Source of the DNA: Hemileia vastatrix
Lineage: Eukaryota; Basidiomycota; Pucciniomycetes; Pucciniales; Zaghouaniaceae
Length of the DNA stretch: 64,000 nt
Assembly (NCBI GenBank): GCA_030280995.1
Contig: JASXTE010000014.1
Span: forward strand, 23,531,150-23,595,149
Reading direction: 5' to 3'
The notes under the pieces were generated by a model. The model did no database searches. It was not told the DNA's origin and saw nothing but the letters and a program-made list of their open reading frames with translations. This document shows positions 44,304-54,699 of the stretch, piece by piece. Position numbers and translations under genes: made by a program. The stretch's first letter is position 1, and every line of letters begins with the position of its first letter.

Positions 44304-47300
44304 TACACACGCTACAAAATTCTCATCTAGTTCCCCTTTTTTCTCCTTCTTTCAACTTAATTGTCATAGATCCTTTTATGTTTTTCACTCATTATTTAAC
44401 GACCCAATCACTAACTCCTATGACATTCTTGTTTTTCAGGAGCCCTTCCTCTCCCCTGGCCACTTCACCCCCGCCCCGGCCAGGGGATGGCACCTGATCA
44501 CCCCTTTTCATAATCCGTCCTCTCTCCCCTCTTCTCCTATCCGCTGTTGCTTTTATGTCAACAAGCGACTCCCCATTCATCTTTTCTCCTCCATCCCCAG
44601 CTCATCACTTTATTTCACTATCCTCCAATTAAATTTCTCTCCTACCCCTATTATCTGTGCCAATCTTTATAACCCTCCAGCAACTTTTTCCTCTTCCCAA
44701 TTTATTTTCCCCTCCCTCTTCCCTTTTCGCCACCTCCCCACTTTATTCTTTGCTGACTCAAATTTACATCACTATTTGTGGGCAGACCCAACCAAAAATC
44801 ATTCAAATCATCCAGAAGCTTCCCTTTTTATCAACTCACTTTCTGATCTGAAGATGTCTCTTATTTCCCAAGCTGGTGTCCCTACCTTTTGTAACTCACG
44901 GTGCTTCACTTCTGTGATTGACCTTGTTTTTTCAAATAGGAAGGCAGCCAGCTGGGTAATTAGTTGCGTTACAGATAGTGATGGATCCTCCTCTCACCTT
45001 TCCGACCACAGATCAATCTTAACCAAAATCTTCCCCCTCCCGTGCCCTCCCCCCCCTTCCCTCCCGTTCAGGAATTGGAAGAGTTTTGATGAGTTCTCTC
45101 TCCACTCCTCCCTTTCCTCTCTACCCCCCATTTTCCCTCCCTCCTCCCCCACTTCTATTGACTTGGCTGCCGAACAAGTCACTTCCATCTTTATCAAACT
45201 AATGGAATTCTTTGTCCCGCTGCAGCAGCCCAGCTCTTTGTGTCATGCCTGGTGGAACCGCAGCATCTTGGATCCCCTCAAGAAAGACTGCTACCAAGCC
45301 CTCCGTCACATGAGGCTCTCCCCTGCTCCACACCGCGAGTCTGCGTTCCTGCTAGCGAGAAAAGTATTCCGTGCCAAAATTAAATTCCTCCGCAAACAAC
45401 ATTGGAGAAACTATCTTTCTTCCCTCACCCCTCACTCTTTATTCAGACCTGCTAAGTCCCTCTCACATGTATCTTCAACACGTTCTAACCCTCCCCTCTT
45501 GCATCCGGATGGTTCACTTGTGACTGACAACCTACTGAAGGCCCAAATGCTTTTTGAGGGCACTTCAGTAGCATCCATCCCCTTTCACCTTTCAGATATC
45601 TCTCCCCCTCCCCCTCCCTTTACTGTCCAAGAGATCACCGCCGCCCTTTTGAAGACTAAGAAAGGCCGTGCCCCGGGTCCGGATGGTATCCCCAATTCCT
45701 TCTTACACTGTAACCCTCAAGCAGTTGCCTCCATGCTTCTTCCTATCTTTCAAAAGTGCCTTGATCTCGGCCACTATCCTGAACCTTGGAAAGTTGCAAG
45801 AACAGTAATAATTCCCAAACCGAACCAACCAGATTATTCTGTCCCTGGTGCCTATTGCCCGATAGCCCCTCTCAACACTATGGGCAAACTTCTTGAAGCC
45901 CTACTGACTAAATGCCTCTCTTATTACATTGAATCAGCTTCTCTCCTTCCCAATACTCATTATGGAGGCCGTCCTTTTAGAAGCACCTCGGAAGCACTTC
46001 TTCATCTTACTACATGGACAAATGATCAATGGAGGAAGGGTAATGTTGTTGGCCCGTTATCCTTGGATGTGAAAGGGGCTTTCCCTTTGGTGAACGTCAC
46101 CAGACTTTCCCAGATCCTTCTCTCTTTACCCCTCCCTCACAATCTAATTTACCTTATTATTGATTCACTCAATGGAAGGAAAACTAACATTGCCTTTTCC
46201 TCTTTCGAATCCCCCATCTCTTACTCCCCCAAAGGACTTCCGCAAGGGTCCCCTCTGTCCCCTCTGCTTTATGTGATCTACAACGCTAACCTTTTGTCTC
46301 TCCCATCTCTCTCTGATTCTTCTCTAGCATTGGGTTAATTAGATGATGTAGTATACCTTTCTGCTAACAAAGAACCAAAGATGGTGGTAGAGACGCTCAC
46401 CAAGCTGGGATCTGAGGCAGTTTCCTGGGGTTCCAAGCATGCAGCTGTCTTCGATTTCCCCAAAACCAAGTGGATCCTTTTCACTAAACGCAAAAAAGTT
46501 CTTTCCTCCCCCCCCTCCCTCACCTTCAATGGCAATACTCTTAGTCCCTCCCCCACCTTAAAATGGCTTGGGGTTCTCCTTGACCCCTCCCTTTTGTTCA
46601 GTCCAAATGGAAACAGATTGATTGCAGCGGGACTTCAAGCAGCAGCTGCTATCCACTGTTTAGCATCTTCAGGTTGGGGAACTCCATTGAAACAATACTG
46701 CACCCTGATCACCTCTTTAGTTCATTCTAGAACGGATTACGCCGCTATTATCTGGCACAATCCTAGGAAGAACTCCCAAACCTTGAGGCTTTTACAAGTA
46801 GTGGACAACAAGGCGCTGAGACAAGCACTTGGCTGTTTCCGCTCTACCCCAGTTTCCCTCCTCTTACATGACTCATCTTCTCTCCCCTGCAAACAGCGCC
46901 TTGATATCATTGTGAACAAGGCCTGGGAAAGGCTTCTCACCATCCCCATCTCAAATCCAATGGCTCGCCTCGCAAAATTACTCCTGTCATCCCCTCCCCC
47001 CAAAGCACACCTACATCAACTACATATCCTCACTAGAACCAATGTCTTTCCCTCCTCTCTTCCTCTTGCCAACCTAGATACCCGCCACACCTCCCCTTTT
47101 CCTCCTTGGTGCCCCCCCTTATTCTCTGCCAACATCAGCAGTTCTAGCAACCTGGCATGTGCTGAAACTTACAAACTCATCTCTTCCCGCCCCCACTCTT
47201 CTTATTTAATATATACTGATGGGTCAAAGTCTGATTCAGGATCTTTTGCAGCGGCTTTTGACCCAGGTCAAAATCTTCTCTTTGTGGCCTGTCTAGGTGA

Positions 47301-48114
47301 ACAAAATATCTTCTCGGTATTTGAGACCGAGATGTTTGGAATATTCCTCGGACTACGCCTCTTTATCACTAACCCTTTTCATTCACTTTACAACTCACTT
47401 ACCTTACTCACTGATAGCCAGTCTGCCATTATGGCCTTGTCATCTCCCTCTAACCCTACCCACAACTCTGCGTTACTTCACTCAATAGCCGCCTCTGTCT
47501 CCACGATCTTAGACGCCAACCCTGACATGTCCCTCACTCTCCATTGGTGCCCGGGACATGTAGGTATTCCAGGAAACGAAGTCGCAGACACTCTTGCCAA
47601 TGGCTCTCATGTCATGTCCTTCCTAGCTGAGTCACTTCTTTCCTTCATAGCTCCTCTTCCCTCTATCTCATCTCTTAAGTCCCACCTTAAAAAACACTCC
47701 AAAGCCCTCCTCCACTCTCCCCCTAGCAGAGACACATTGAGGAAACTGAGAGGTTGGTTTAACCCGTCTCTCTGTTTCAAGGTGTTGTCCTCCCTCCCAA
47801 GAGCACACGCTACTGCATTTGTCCAATGCCGCTCTGGCCACTCCCCCCTGAAACATTACCTTTTTCGCTTCAAGGCGGCCTCCTCCCCTATCTGCCAACA
47901 TTGCACTCTCAATGCTCCTGACACTCCTGAACATGTCCTTCTCTTTTGCCCAGCTCACGCCAGAGACCGCTCTGCACTCTTTATAGAGGCTAAAAAACAC
48001 AAGATTAAACTGAATTCCTCGTCTCTTTTGTCTCCTTCCCCGATTACTTTTCATGTTGCTTCTTTTCTCATTAACTCAAACAGATTCCTTAATAATATCT
48101 CTCTTTCTCAGTAA
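44296..48114 (+). pseudogene. LINE ORF2 (endonuclease-RT-RNase H), one nonsense codon
   Basis: From ATG 44296 the frame runs 680 codons to TAA 46336-46338 and then stays open to 48114, about 1,270 codons in all. Domains in order: APE-type endonuclease (FFQLNCHRS, ILVFQEPF, ADSNLHHYLW, SDHRSI; the usual GDFN is ADSN); reverse transcriptase (GRAPGPDGIPNSF, AYCPIAPLNTMGKLLE, SLDVKGAF, KGLPQGSPLSPLLY, then stop-LDDVVYL); RNase H (IYTDGSKSD, FETEMFGIFLGLRL, LLTDSQSAI, CPGHVGIPGNEVADTLAN); and a C-terminal CxxC-H-C knuckle (CQHCTLNAPDTPEHVLLFC). The only stop lies one codon before the LDD of the catalytic [FY]xDD motif, so this copy cannot make active RT unless the stop is read through. Everything else is open, so the lesion is recent. 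Confidence 0.93.
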
Positions 48115-48613
48115 CTCCTACATTGTTTAACTCTGTTTTACCCTGATTTCCCCCCATTTGTACTTCCCTTTTTGTACCTAGTCATTATTGTCCCTATCCT
48201 TCATGCCCCAAGTTGGGTGAGATTGTAAGAAATTAAAAAAAAAAATTTATCAACCACAATTCAGCCCAACAATACCCACATCCTCCCAATCAACTACACA
48301 TTGCCTTCCTCTCATACTAACCCACATACTCCACCTCACATTTAATCTCTCCCAGTCCTTTTCCAAATCAGATTTTTCTCCTTCACACCACAGTAAGTCT
48401 ATACTTTTAATTCATTTCTTTACCAAATTTTTCCGCCCAAATTTCTATCCTTTCAAATTCTTATTTCTATCTAAGGCATAATAAATATAATCAAGGTCAA
48501 AAACTTGCTGAATCTCATACAAATAATTAAGAATGTCTTTTAGATCCTTTGCTTGACTCTCCTGAATTTGAAGAACCAAATGTGTATTCTGAAATTAAAC
48601 TTGATGAGCCCAT

Positions 48614-48725
48614 CACCGCACAATATTTGGGGTGACTTGCAAGCAAGTCCTCAACTTGAAGTCAGATGGAACTCAGACTGAACTTTTATGGAACTCTTCC
48701 TGAACTGTGCTTGAAAACCAACTCA
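48614..48725 (-). mobile_element. CACTA-like MITE, family A, copy 4, truncated
   Basis: It begins CACCGCACAATATTTGGGG, then GACTTGCAAGCAAGTC and TCAACTTG, and runs through GATGGAACTCAGACTGAAC, matching the right end of family A in inverted orientation. Similarity fades after about 48720 and no opposite end is found. Confidence 0.7.
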
Positions 48726-49817
48726 AACTATTGTACAAAGCTAGCTGAATCTTTTGTGGTATCATAATGAAAGTGAAATAAACTCATCTTAAATTTTGAA
48801 TGAAAAGAGTTTCAGTAATCATTCCAAACACTGTACACCTTATGTGCATAATTTTGACTCAATATTTTCAATTATAGTTCAAGAAGGAGCTGAAAACTCA
48901 TTTAAAACTTTCAATTTTTCAAATGATATTTTTGCTCTAATTTATTACTTAATTGAAATAAATTGAAATATATTAAAAATCATATTTAAATATTAAATAT
49001 TGTTTGAAAAATATTACCAGAATTTTCAAAACTATGCATTTCAGAGAGCTATTATAAATTGAATTTTTTTTGATTCACTTTTTGATATTTTTCAGTCATG
49101 TAACATTATTTTGCATCAGCAAAAGTGAAATTGAATATTCACTTGCTGGGTGGTATTCAGTATGTAAGTGTAAATTGATAATTCATGTATATAATGAAAA
49201 TAATTTTGAATATTCATCCAAAAAACATATGCATTAAGAATTAATATTGAATATGCTTATGAAGATTCATATTGAATATGCATATGAAAAATTCATATTG
49301 AATATTTATATGCAATGAAATAATGAATATGCATACAAAAAATTAAATTTCATATAAATATTAAAATTTCGATTGTATAAAATATTAAAAAAAATTCAGT
49401 ATAAATTGATTTTATGTTATATTATGTAATTTTTTAAATTGATTTTATTTAATTATATTATATTACACTCATTTTATTTAATTCATCACCTTAAATTAAA
49501 TCAAATAAAATTGTATTGTATTGCATTGTATTTTACTAAATTGAGTTGTATTTGGTTATATATTATATAATTTTACTTTATTTTATTGCAATTTATTACA
49601 TTCCTTTTCAAAATATATAATAATGATTTATTTTGTTTTATCTCATTTTATACCATTTGTATTTATCTTTTTTAATTCTGGCTATTATACTTAGATATAT
49701 GTCTTTTTTATATTCAATTACATTATAATAAGTCTTAATGTCATTTAATTAATTATATTAGATTTGATGGATACTGTTCTATAGCCATGTAGAAGCATTA
49801 AGTTGGTTAAAATTGGC
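48726..49817. other. Very AT-rich stretch, no gene
   Basis: It includes ATGCATA-type words (49190-49330) and TTTTATT/ATTGTATTG-type low complexity (49370-49740). No coding sequence is supported. Confidence 0.6.
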
Positions 49818-49818
49818 T

Positions 49819-50119
49819 GGTGAGCTCTGATGTACGGCCATAAATCAGAGTTCACAGGAAAAAAATTGGATGTGATACTCTGATGTATGGCCATAGATCA
49901 GAGTCCACATGCATAAAAATGGGTGGTGAACTCTGATGTACAGCAATAGATCAGAGTTCACATGCATCAAATTGGATGTGGTACTCTGATGTACGGCCAT
50001 AGATCAGGGCACACATGCGTAAAAATGCACATTGTACTCTGATGTACAGCTGTAGATCAGTGTACACACACATAAAAATGATTGGTGAACTCTGATGTAA
50101 AGCTGTATATCAGAGGTCA
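49819..50119. repeat. Hairpin minisatellite, left part (about six units)
   Basis: Units of about 54 bp alternate GTGAACTCTGAT and GTACTCTGAT openings. The best unit has perfect 12-bp arms (GTGAACTCTGAT at 49926-49937, complement at 49950-49961) around a GTACRGCNATAG spacer. The array is cut at 50119 by the Gypsy element and resumes at 59173. Confidence 0.9.
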
Positions 50120-50914
50120 TGTCAAGGGGTCCTAATGGTCTAGAAGAGTTTAACGTAGGTCCAACAGTGGTGAAAGGTGGATACTCAAGGACTTCAAAGT
50201 GAAGGTTCATAGGTTTTTATGTTTAAAATTTATCACTCAAATAAAAGGTAAAGATATTATTATTATTAATTAGATGGTTTAGAATTATGAAATTGTAAAT
50301 ACTAAAGCAATAATGGTAGTAATAAAATGTTGTTGATTGTATATAATAAATTTTTAAGTAAGTAAAATGATGAAGAAAAGCAGCATAAATGGAAGGCCTT
50401 TTATAGGCAAAAAAGAGAGAGAGAACATGGAGTTAAGAAGCCTACATACAGGAGTGTGAGAGGAAGACCATTCCAGAATAAAATATTTCAAATAATAAAA
50501 GTGTTCTAAAGAGAGTGTAAATAAAATGTATTTACTATATATATCAAATTATTTGATATATTTTAAAGTTTACTGTAAATGTCACCATTAGAATAAAATA
50601 ATTTAAAATAAAATTTTGTATTAATATAATCTTAACATTTTTAAATAAAATAATTTGAATTTTTTAATTTTTAGTATCAATATATTTTTATCTCACTTCT
50701 AACCTGTCATGAGGATGGTGTTGGGGAATAAAAATATGAGGGACATTTTAAATTTTAAGTATTTACTAAATTTACTTATTGTAATTAGTTAATTTATTAT
50801 AAGTAATTATAAAGTAAATATAATAGAATTAATAAAATAAGAATTAAAAGTTGTGGCTTCATCCCAGTAAATAATTAATTATTTTACTGGGTACGCCTAG
50901 TAGCCTGGCTGATA
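50120..50914 (-). repeat. 3' LTR of the Gypsy element
   Basis: On the plus strand it starts TGTCAAGGGG and ends GGCTGATA (the final CA became TA). Matches 58374-59167 and the solo LTR at 21480-22259. Confidence 0.93.
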
Positions 50915-50925
50915 CTCCCTCCTCT
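50915..50925 (-). promoter_or_regulatory. Polypurine tract
   Basis: Read on the minus strand, AGAGGAGGGAG directly precedes the 3' LTR, the expected site for priming of plus-strand DNA synthesis. Confidence 0.8.
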
Positions 50926-50943
50926 AAAAAAATTAAAAAAATG

Positions 50944-53900
50944 CTATGATTTTTTCCTTTTATATTTCTTCAGTAGAGCAGGAAGGTTAGATATCTCTTT
51001 CCCAGGTATCCAAGAATCATATTCAGAAGATTTATTCTTGAATCTCAATAAGTATTCAGTACCTTTTACAGCAGTGATTATTCTGTCATTGAGAAACTTA
51101 TCAATTTCTGCTGTTTCAGCGATTTTAATAGGGGTTTTCTTTGGTCTTCCCCTCCTTTTGGAAAATAAATCACTATTGGATGTGTAATGTTTCAGAAGAG
51201 ATATTGGAAAAACAAGATGTTTCCTGTAATATGGAGAGTACAGGATAACTTCAACTGCATTATTACCAACCATTCTTCTGACAACATATGGACCTACAAA
51301 TGGGTCTTTTAATTTTTTATTACCTTTTAAATTGAAGTGGACTGTAGAAATCAGTACTACATCACCCTTCTTAAAAGTGTATTCTTTTTGGGATCTGTCC
51401 CATCTCTTCTTCTCATATTCAAATGATTTTTCAATACATTTTTGAGCATGAATTTTGAAAAGTTGTTGCATATGAAGAAAAGATTTTACACCAGGATGTA
51501 AATCCAATTTAGGTATTTTATTATTGAGAATTTGGGCAGGAGTATTTGGAAAATATCCAAGCCAGAGCTCAAAAGGCTTTCTCTGAGTAACAGAATGAAA
51601 AGTGATATTATAGGCAAATTCCAAAGCAGGAAGTAAGGTGACCCAATCATGAATGAGCCTGTCATTGTCTTTGTACTCAAGGCCAAAGGCAAAATACCTT
51701 CTTATCATGTCCTCTAAAGTCTGAATCATTCTTTCAGCTAATCCATCTCTCTGGGGGTGATGGGCAGAAGAAAGCCTCAGATCACAACCACAAACATCCA
51801 TCAGAGACATTCAAAATTCAGAAAGAAATTTAGGGTCTCTGTCAGAGATTATGACCTTTGGAAAACCAGCAGTATTTAACATATGAGACCGCCACAAGAA
51901 AGCTAATTCTCTAGTGGAAAAATAATTGTGAGTAGGGATAAATTTACACATTTTTGTGAATATGTCCACAATAGCCCAGAGAGAGTTATTACTGTTGTTT
52001 CCATCAATGGGAAAACCTGTTACAAAGTCCATGTTTCTTATTTTCCATGGTGCATCAGGAGATTCAATATTCTGCATTAATACAGCTCTTTTTCCAGTTA
52101 ATATTTTTGATTTCAGGCAAGAATCATAGGATTCAACATATAGTTTGGTGTCTTCAGACATATTAGCCCACCAAGCAGTGTTCTTAATTCTGATAATTTT
52201 TTTTCAAGATCAAAATGTCCTGCCAATATGTCATCATGACAAATTTTCAAGATGATTTCTTTCATAGAAAGAGGAATAACAATAACATTACTCAACTTTC
52301 TTCTATAATAGAGGTACCCTTCATCAATTGAAAATTTACCTTTTTCCAAAGCCTTCAGGTACTTTGGTGGAAGGGTTTTAATTAATGCTTGTATTGAAGC
52401 ATTCTTTGGATCATTTAATATGTTACATAACTTTTTTAAGTCAGTGTCTTTATCATATGAATCCAGAATAATCTGTAATAGCTCTTCCTCCATATCAACC
52501 ACATATATTCCATGAATGTGAACTATCTCATCCTCAGGATCATATGCAGGATTTGAGTCATCATTTTGAAAAGGTAACCTTGATAACTTATCCACATTTG
52601 AGTGACCAAAATCAGCCCTATGAATTATTTTAATCCTCCCTTTATATTCTTGAACAGCTAACTGCCACCTGAACATATGTCTGTTAGGTGTCTTCAAGTT
52701 CAAGAGGGATTTCACTGCACTGCAGTCAGTGACAAGTTCAAATTTCTGGTCATCCAGATAGTAATGTAGCTTCTCTAGATTCCACACTACTTCTAAACAC
52801 TCCAGTTGAGTGGCACCATATTTCAATTTACTATTTATCAAGGTCTTTGAAATATAAAAAATTACTACTTCTGATACTTTATCATTCATAACTTATTTTT
52901 GATAGAGAGCAGCACCAAGACCAATAAAACTGGCATCAGTGTATAAAAAATGGTCAATTAAAGTCAGGAAAAGAAAGATTTGGTGCTGAAATCAAACAAT
53001 GTTTCATAGTGTCAAAAGCTCTTTGTCTTTTACTATTACAGACAAAAGCAACATCTTTCCTAGTTGATTGGGTTAGGGGTAATGCTATGACCTGATAATT
53101 ATTAATATATTGTGTATAGTATCCAAACATTCCCAAAAAACTTTGGAACTCTCTCACTGTAGTAGGAGATTTTACCTGTTGTATGGCTGCCAATTTTTTC
53201 TGGTCAACACATATCTGTAATCCTGAGACAACATGACCAAGCACTTTCAAAGAATGAAACACAAATTTTCATTTTTTTAAAGCAAGTGTGATATTTATCT
53301 CATCCATATTATGGAACAATTTACACAAGTTGTTAAGATGGTCCTCAAATGTTTTATAGAATATGATGATATCATAAATGTAAACCATCAGCAATCCTTC
53401 AATAATTTCTTGATGGAATGTGTTATCCATTACCTTTTGAAAAACTGAAGTGGCATTTTTGGGGCCAAATGGCATCCTAACATACTTATAAATACCCATA
53501 AGAGTAGCAATCATCAGAAAATTCTGAGAACTCTTCTCAAAAGGTGCCTGGTGATATCCTTTATTACCATCTAAGCAGCTGATATATGTAGCACCCTGTA
53601 AGGTAGCATGTATAGAGCTAATTCTGGGTAAAGGATAAATATCATCTACAGCATAAGTATTCAATGCTCTATAATCACCACATAACCTGGCTTTATCTTT
53701 CTCATAAGAAATTAAAACAGGTGAGATAACAAAACTTTTAGGTGTTTCAACTACCTTTTCAATAATATTAATTTTTAAAAGGGTAGAGATATTGTCCTCA
53801 ATATCTTTTCTCTTTGTGGGAGAAGCAGGATAAGGCATCTTCTTTAAACTAGGTGATATTTCATTTAATGGGCAAGATAATGAGAGCTTCATTTCTTATT

Positions 53901-54699
53901 TTACCAATCCTAATTCATGTGACTCATGATCAAAGGCCATAGGAAAAGATTTTATCAACTGAATGATGGAATCTTTTTCCTCACCAGAAAGTTGTTCTCC
54001 AAAAGAAGCTGTGTCAATTTCAGACAGAAGGGCAGGAATTTATTTTGTAGATCTTCCTTCAAATTGAACTTAAGAATGACATGTGTTCAATCCTGGTGTT
54101 AATAATTTTTTTGGGGAAGAAATTTTAAATTTTCTCTTCCCATCCAACCCCATGGTGAAGCATTTGTTTGAGGGATCTAAATTAATGCCATATTTGGTTA
54201 TAATGACATTTATTATAATGAACCAACTACTTAAGTCATCATTTTTTATAACTGTAAAGTCACACATAGCTCTTACAAAGCCATGGTTATATTTGAATAA
54301 TACTGTTGCTTTGTATTTACCAATGGGGAAAAAAACAGAGCAATAACCTCTCCAATTTTCAGAAATTATTGGCATAAGTTTTGATTTATAATCCTGATCC
54401 ACTGAAGCAAGTGATTTTTCAGATACTATTCTTCCTCCAGCTCCAGAATCTAAAACAACCTCAATGTTCTTTCCATTAATCAAGACTGGTGCCTTGATAG
54501 GTGCAATAATTATTGTGCTGTCTTCAATATTTCTTATGATTTCAACATCTTCTACTGTAGCTAAATCATCATTCTCAATTTCAATAGTATTCAAATAATG
54601 AATATCTTCTTCCAGCATTAAAATTTCCTGGTGAGATTCATAAGAAATATTGCTGAAACAATCACTTGAAGTATCATCCATCACAACTGTGTCATCAGC
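50944..54699 (-). pseudogene. Gypsy pol: protease, RT, RNase H, integrase, chromodomain; broken
   Basis: The aspartic protease motif LDSGAGG lies near 54432-54452. RT (53892-53269): CGDYRALNTYAVDDIYPLPR, CLDGNKGYHQ, MPFGPKNATSVFQ, then VYIYDIIIF where YIDD is expected, so one catalytic Asp is Tyr. An in-frame TGA at 53269 precedes VLGHVVSG. A frameshift near 52955 leads to RNase H (YTDASFIGLGAAL), with a TAA at about 52897. Integrase: the zinc-binding region has HDDILAGH, but the first Cys of the CxxC is Tyr (YDSC). A frameshift in an A-run near 52195 follows, then MDFVTGFP, ISDRDPKF, a TGA at 51811-51813, and HPQRDGLAER supplying the Glu. The last 50 residues (YLLRFKNKSSEYDSWIPGKE) resemble a chromodomain, which guides insertion into heterochromatin. 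Non-functional. Confidence 0.9.

Larger units (their letters stand above)
42503..48245 (+). mobile_element. Nearly full-length LINE, Tad1/I-like
   Basis: A 5.7-kb non-LTR retrotransposon with gag-like ORF1, an ORF2 containing endonuclease, reverse transcriptase and RNase H, a short 3' untranslated part and an 11-A tail (48235-48245). It is flanked by the 10-bp target duplication TTTATCAACC (42493-42502 and 48246-48255); the paralogous empty site is at 12770-12779. The sense strand is strikingly C-rich and the element far less AT-rich than its surroundings. The intact tail, duplication and ORFs point to a recent insertion. Confidence 0.95.
42357..48612 (+). mobile_element. Second Harbinger-like family, copy 2, split by a LINE
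   Basis: The left part (42357-42502) starts AGGGGGTCTCAAACCTTACC after ATT and the right part (48256-48612) continues the match to 12639-13143 after the LINE. The gene start seen in copy 1 (ATG at 13049) is lost here. The right side is cut off by a MITE-like end at 48614. Confidence 0.75.

Noticed and set aside
49819..50119. Regularly spaced repeats that could suggest a CRISPR array.
   Set aside because: Spacers are as similar as the repeats, units are palindromic tandem copies, and the genome is eukaryotic.
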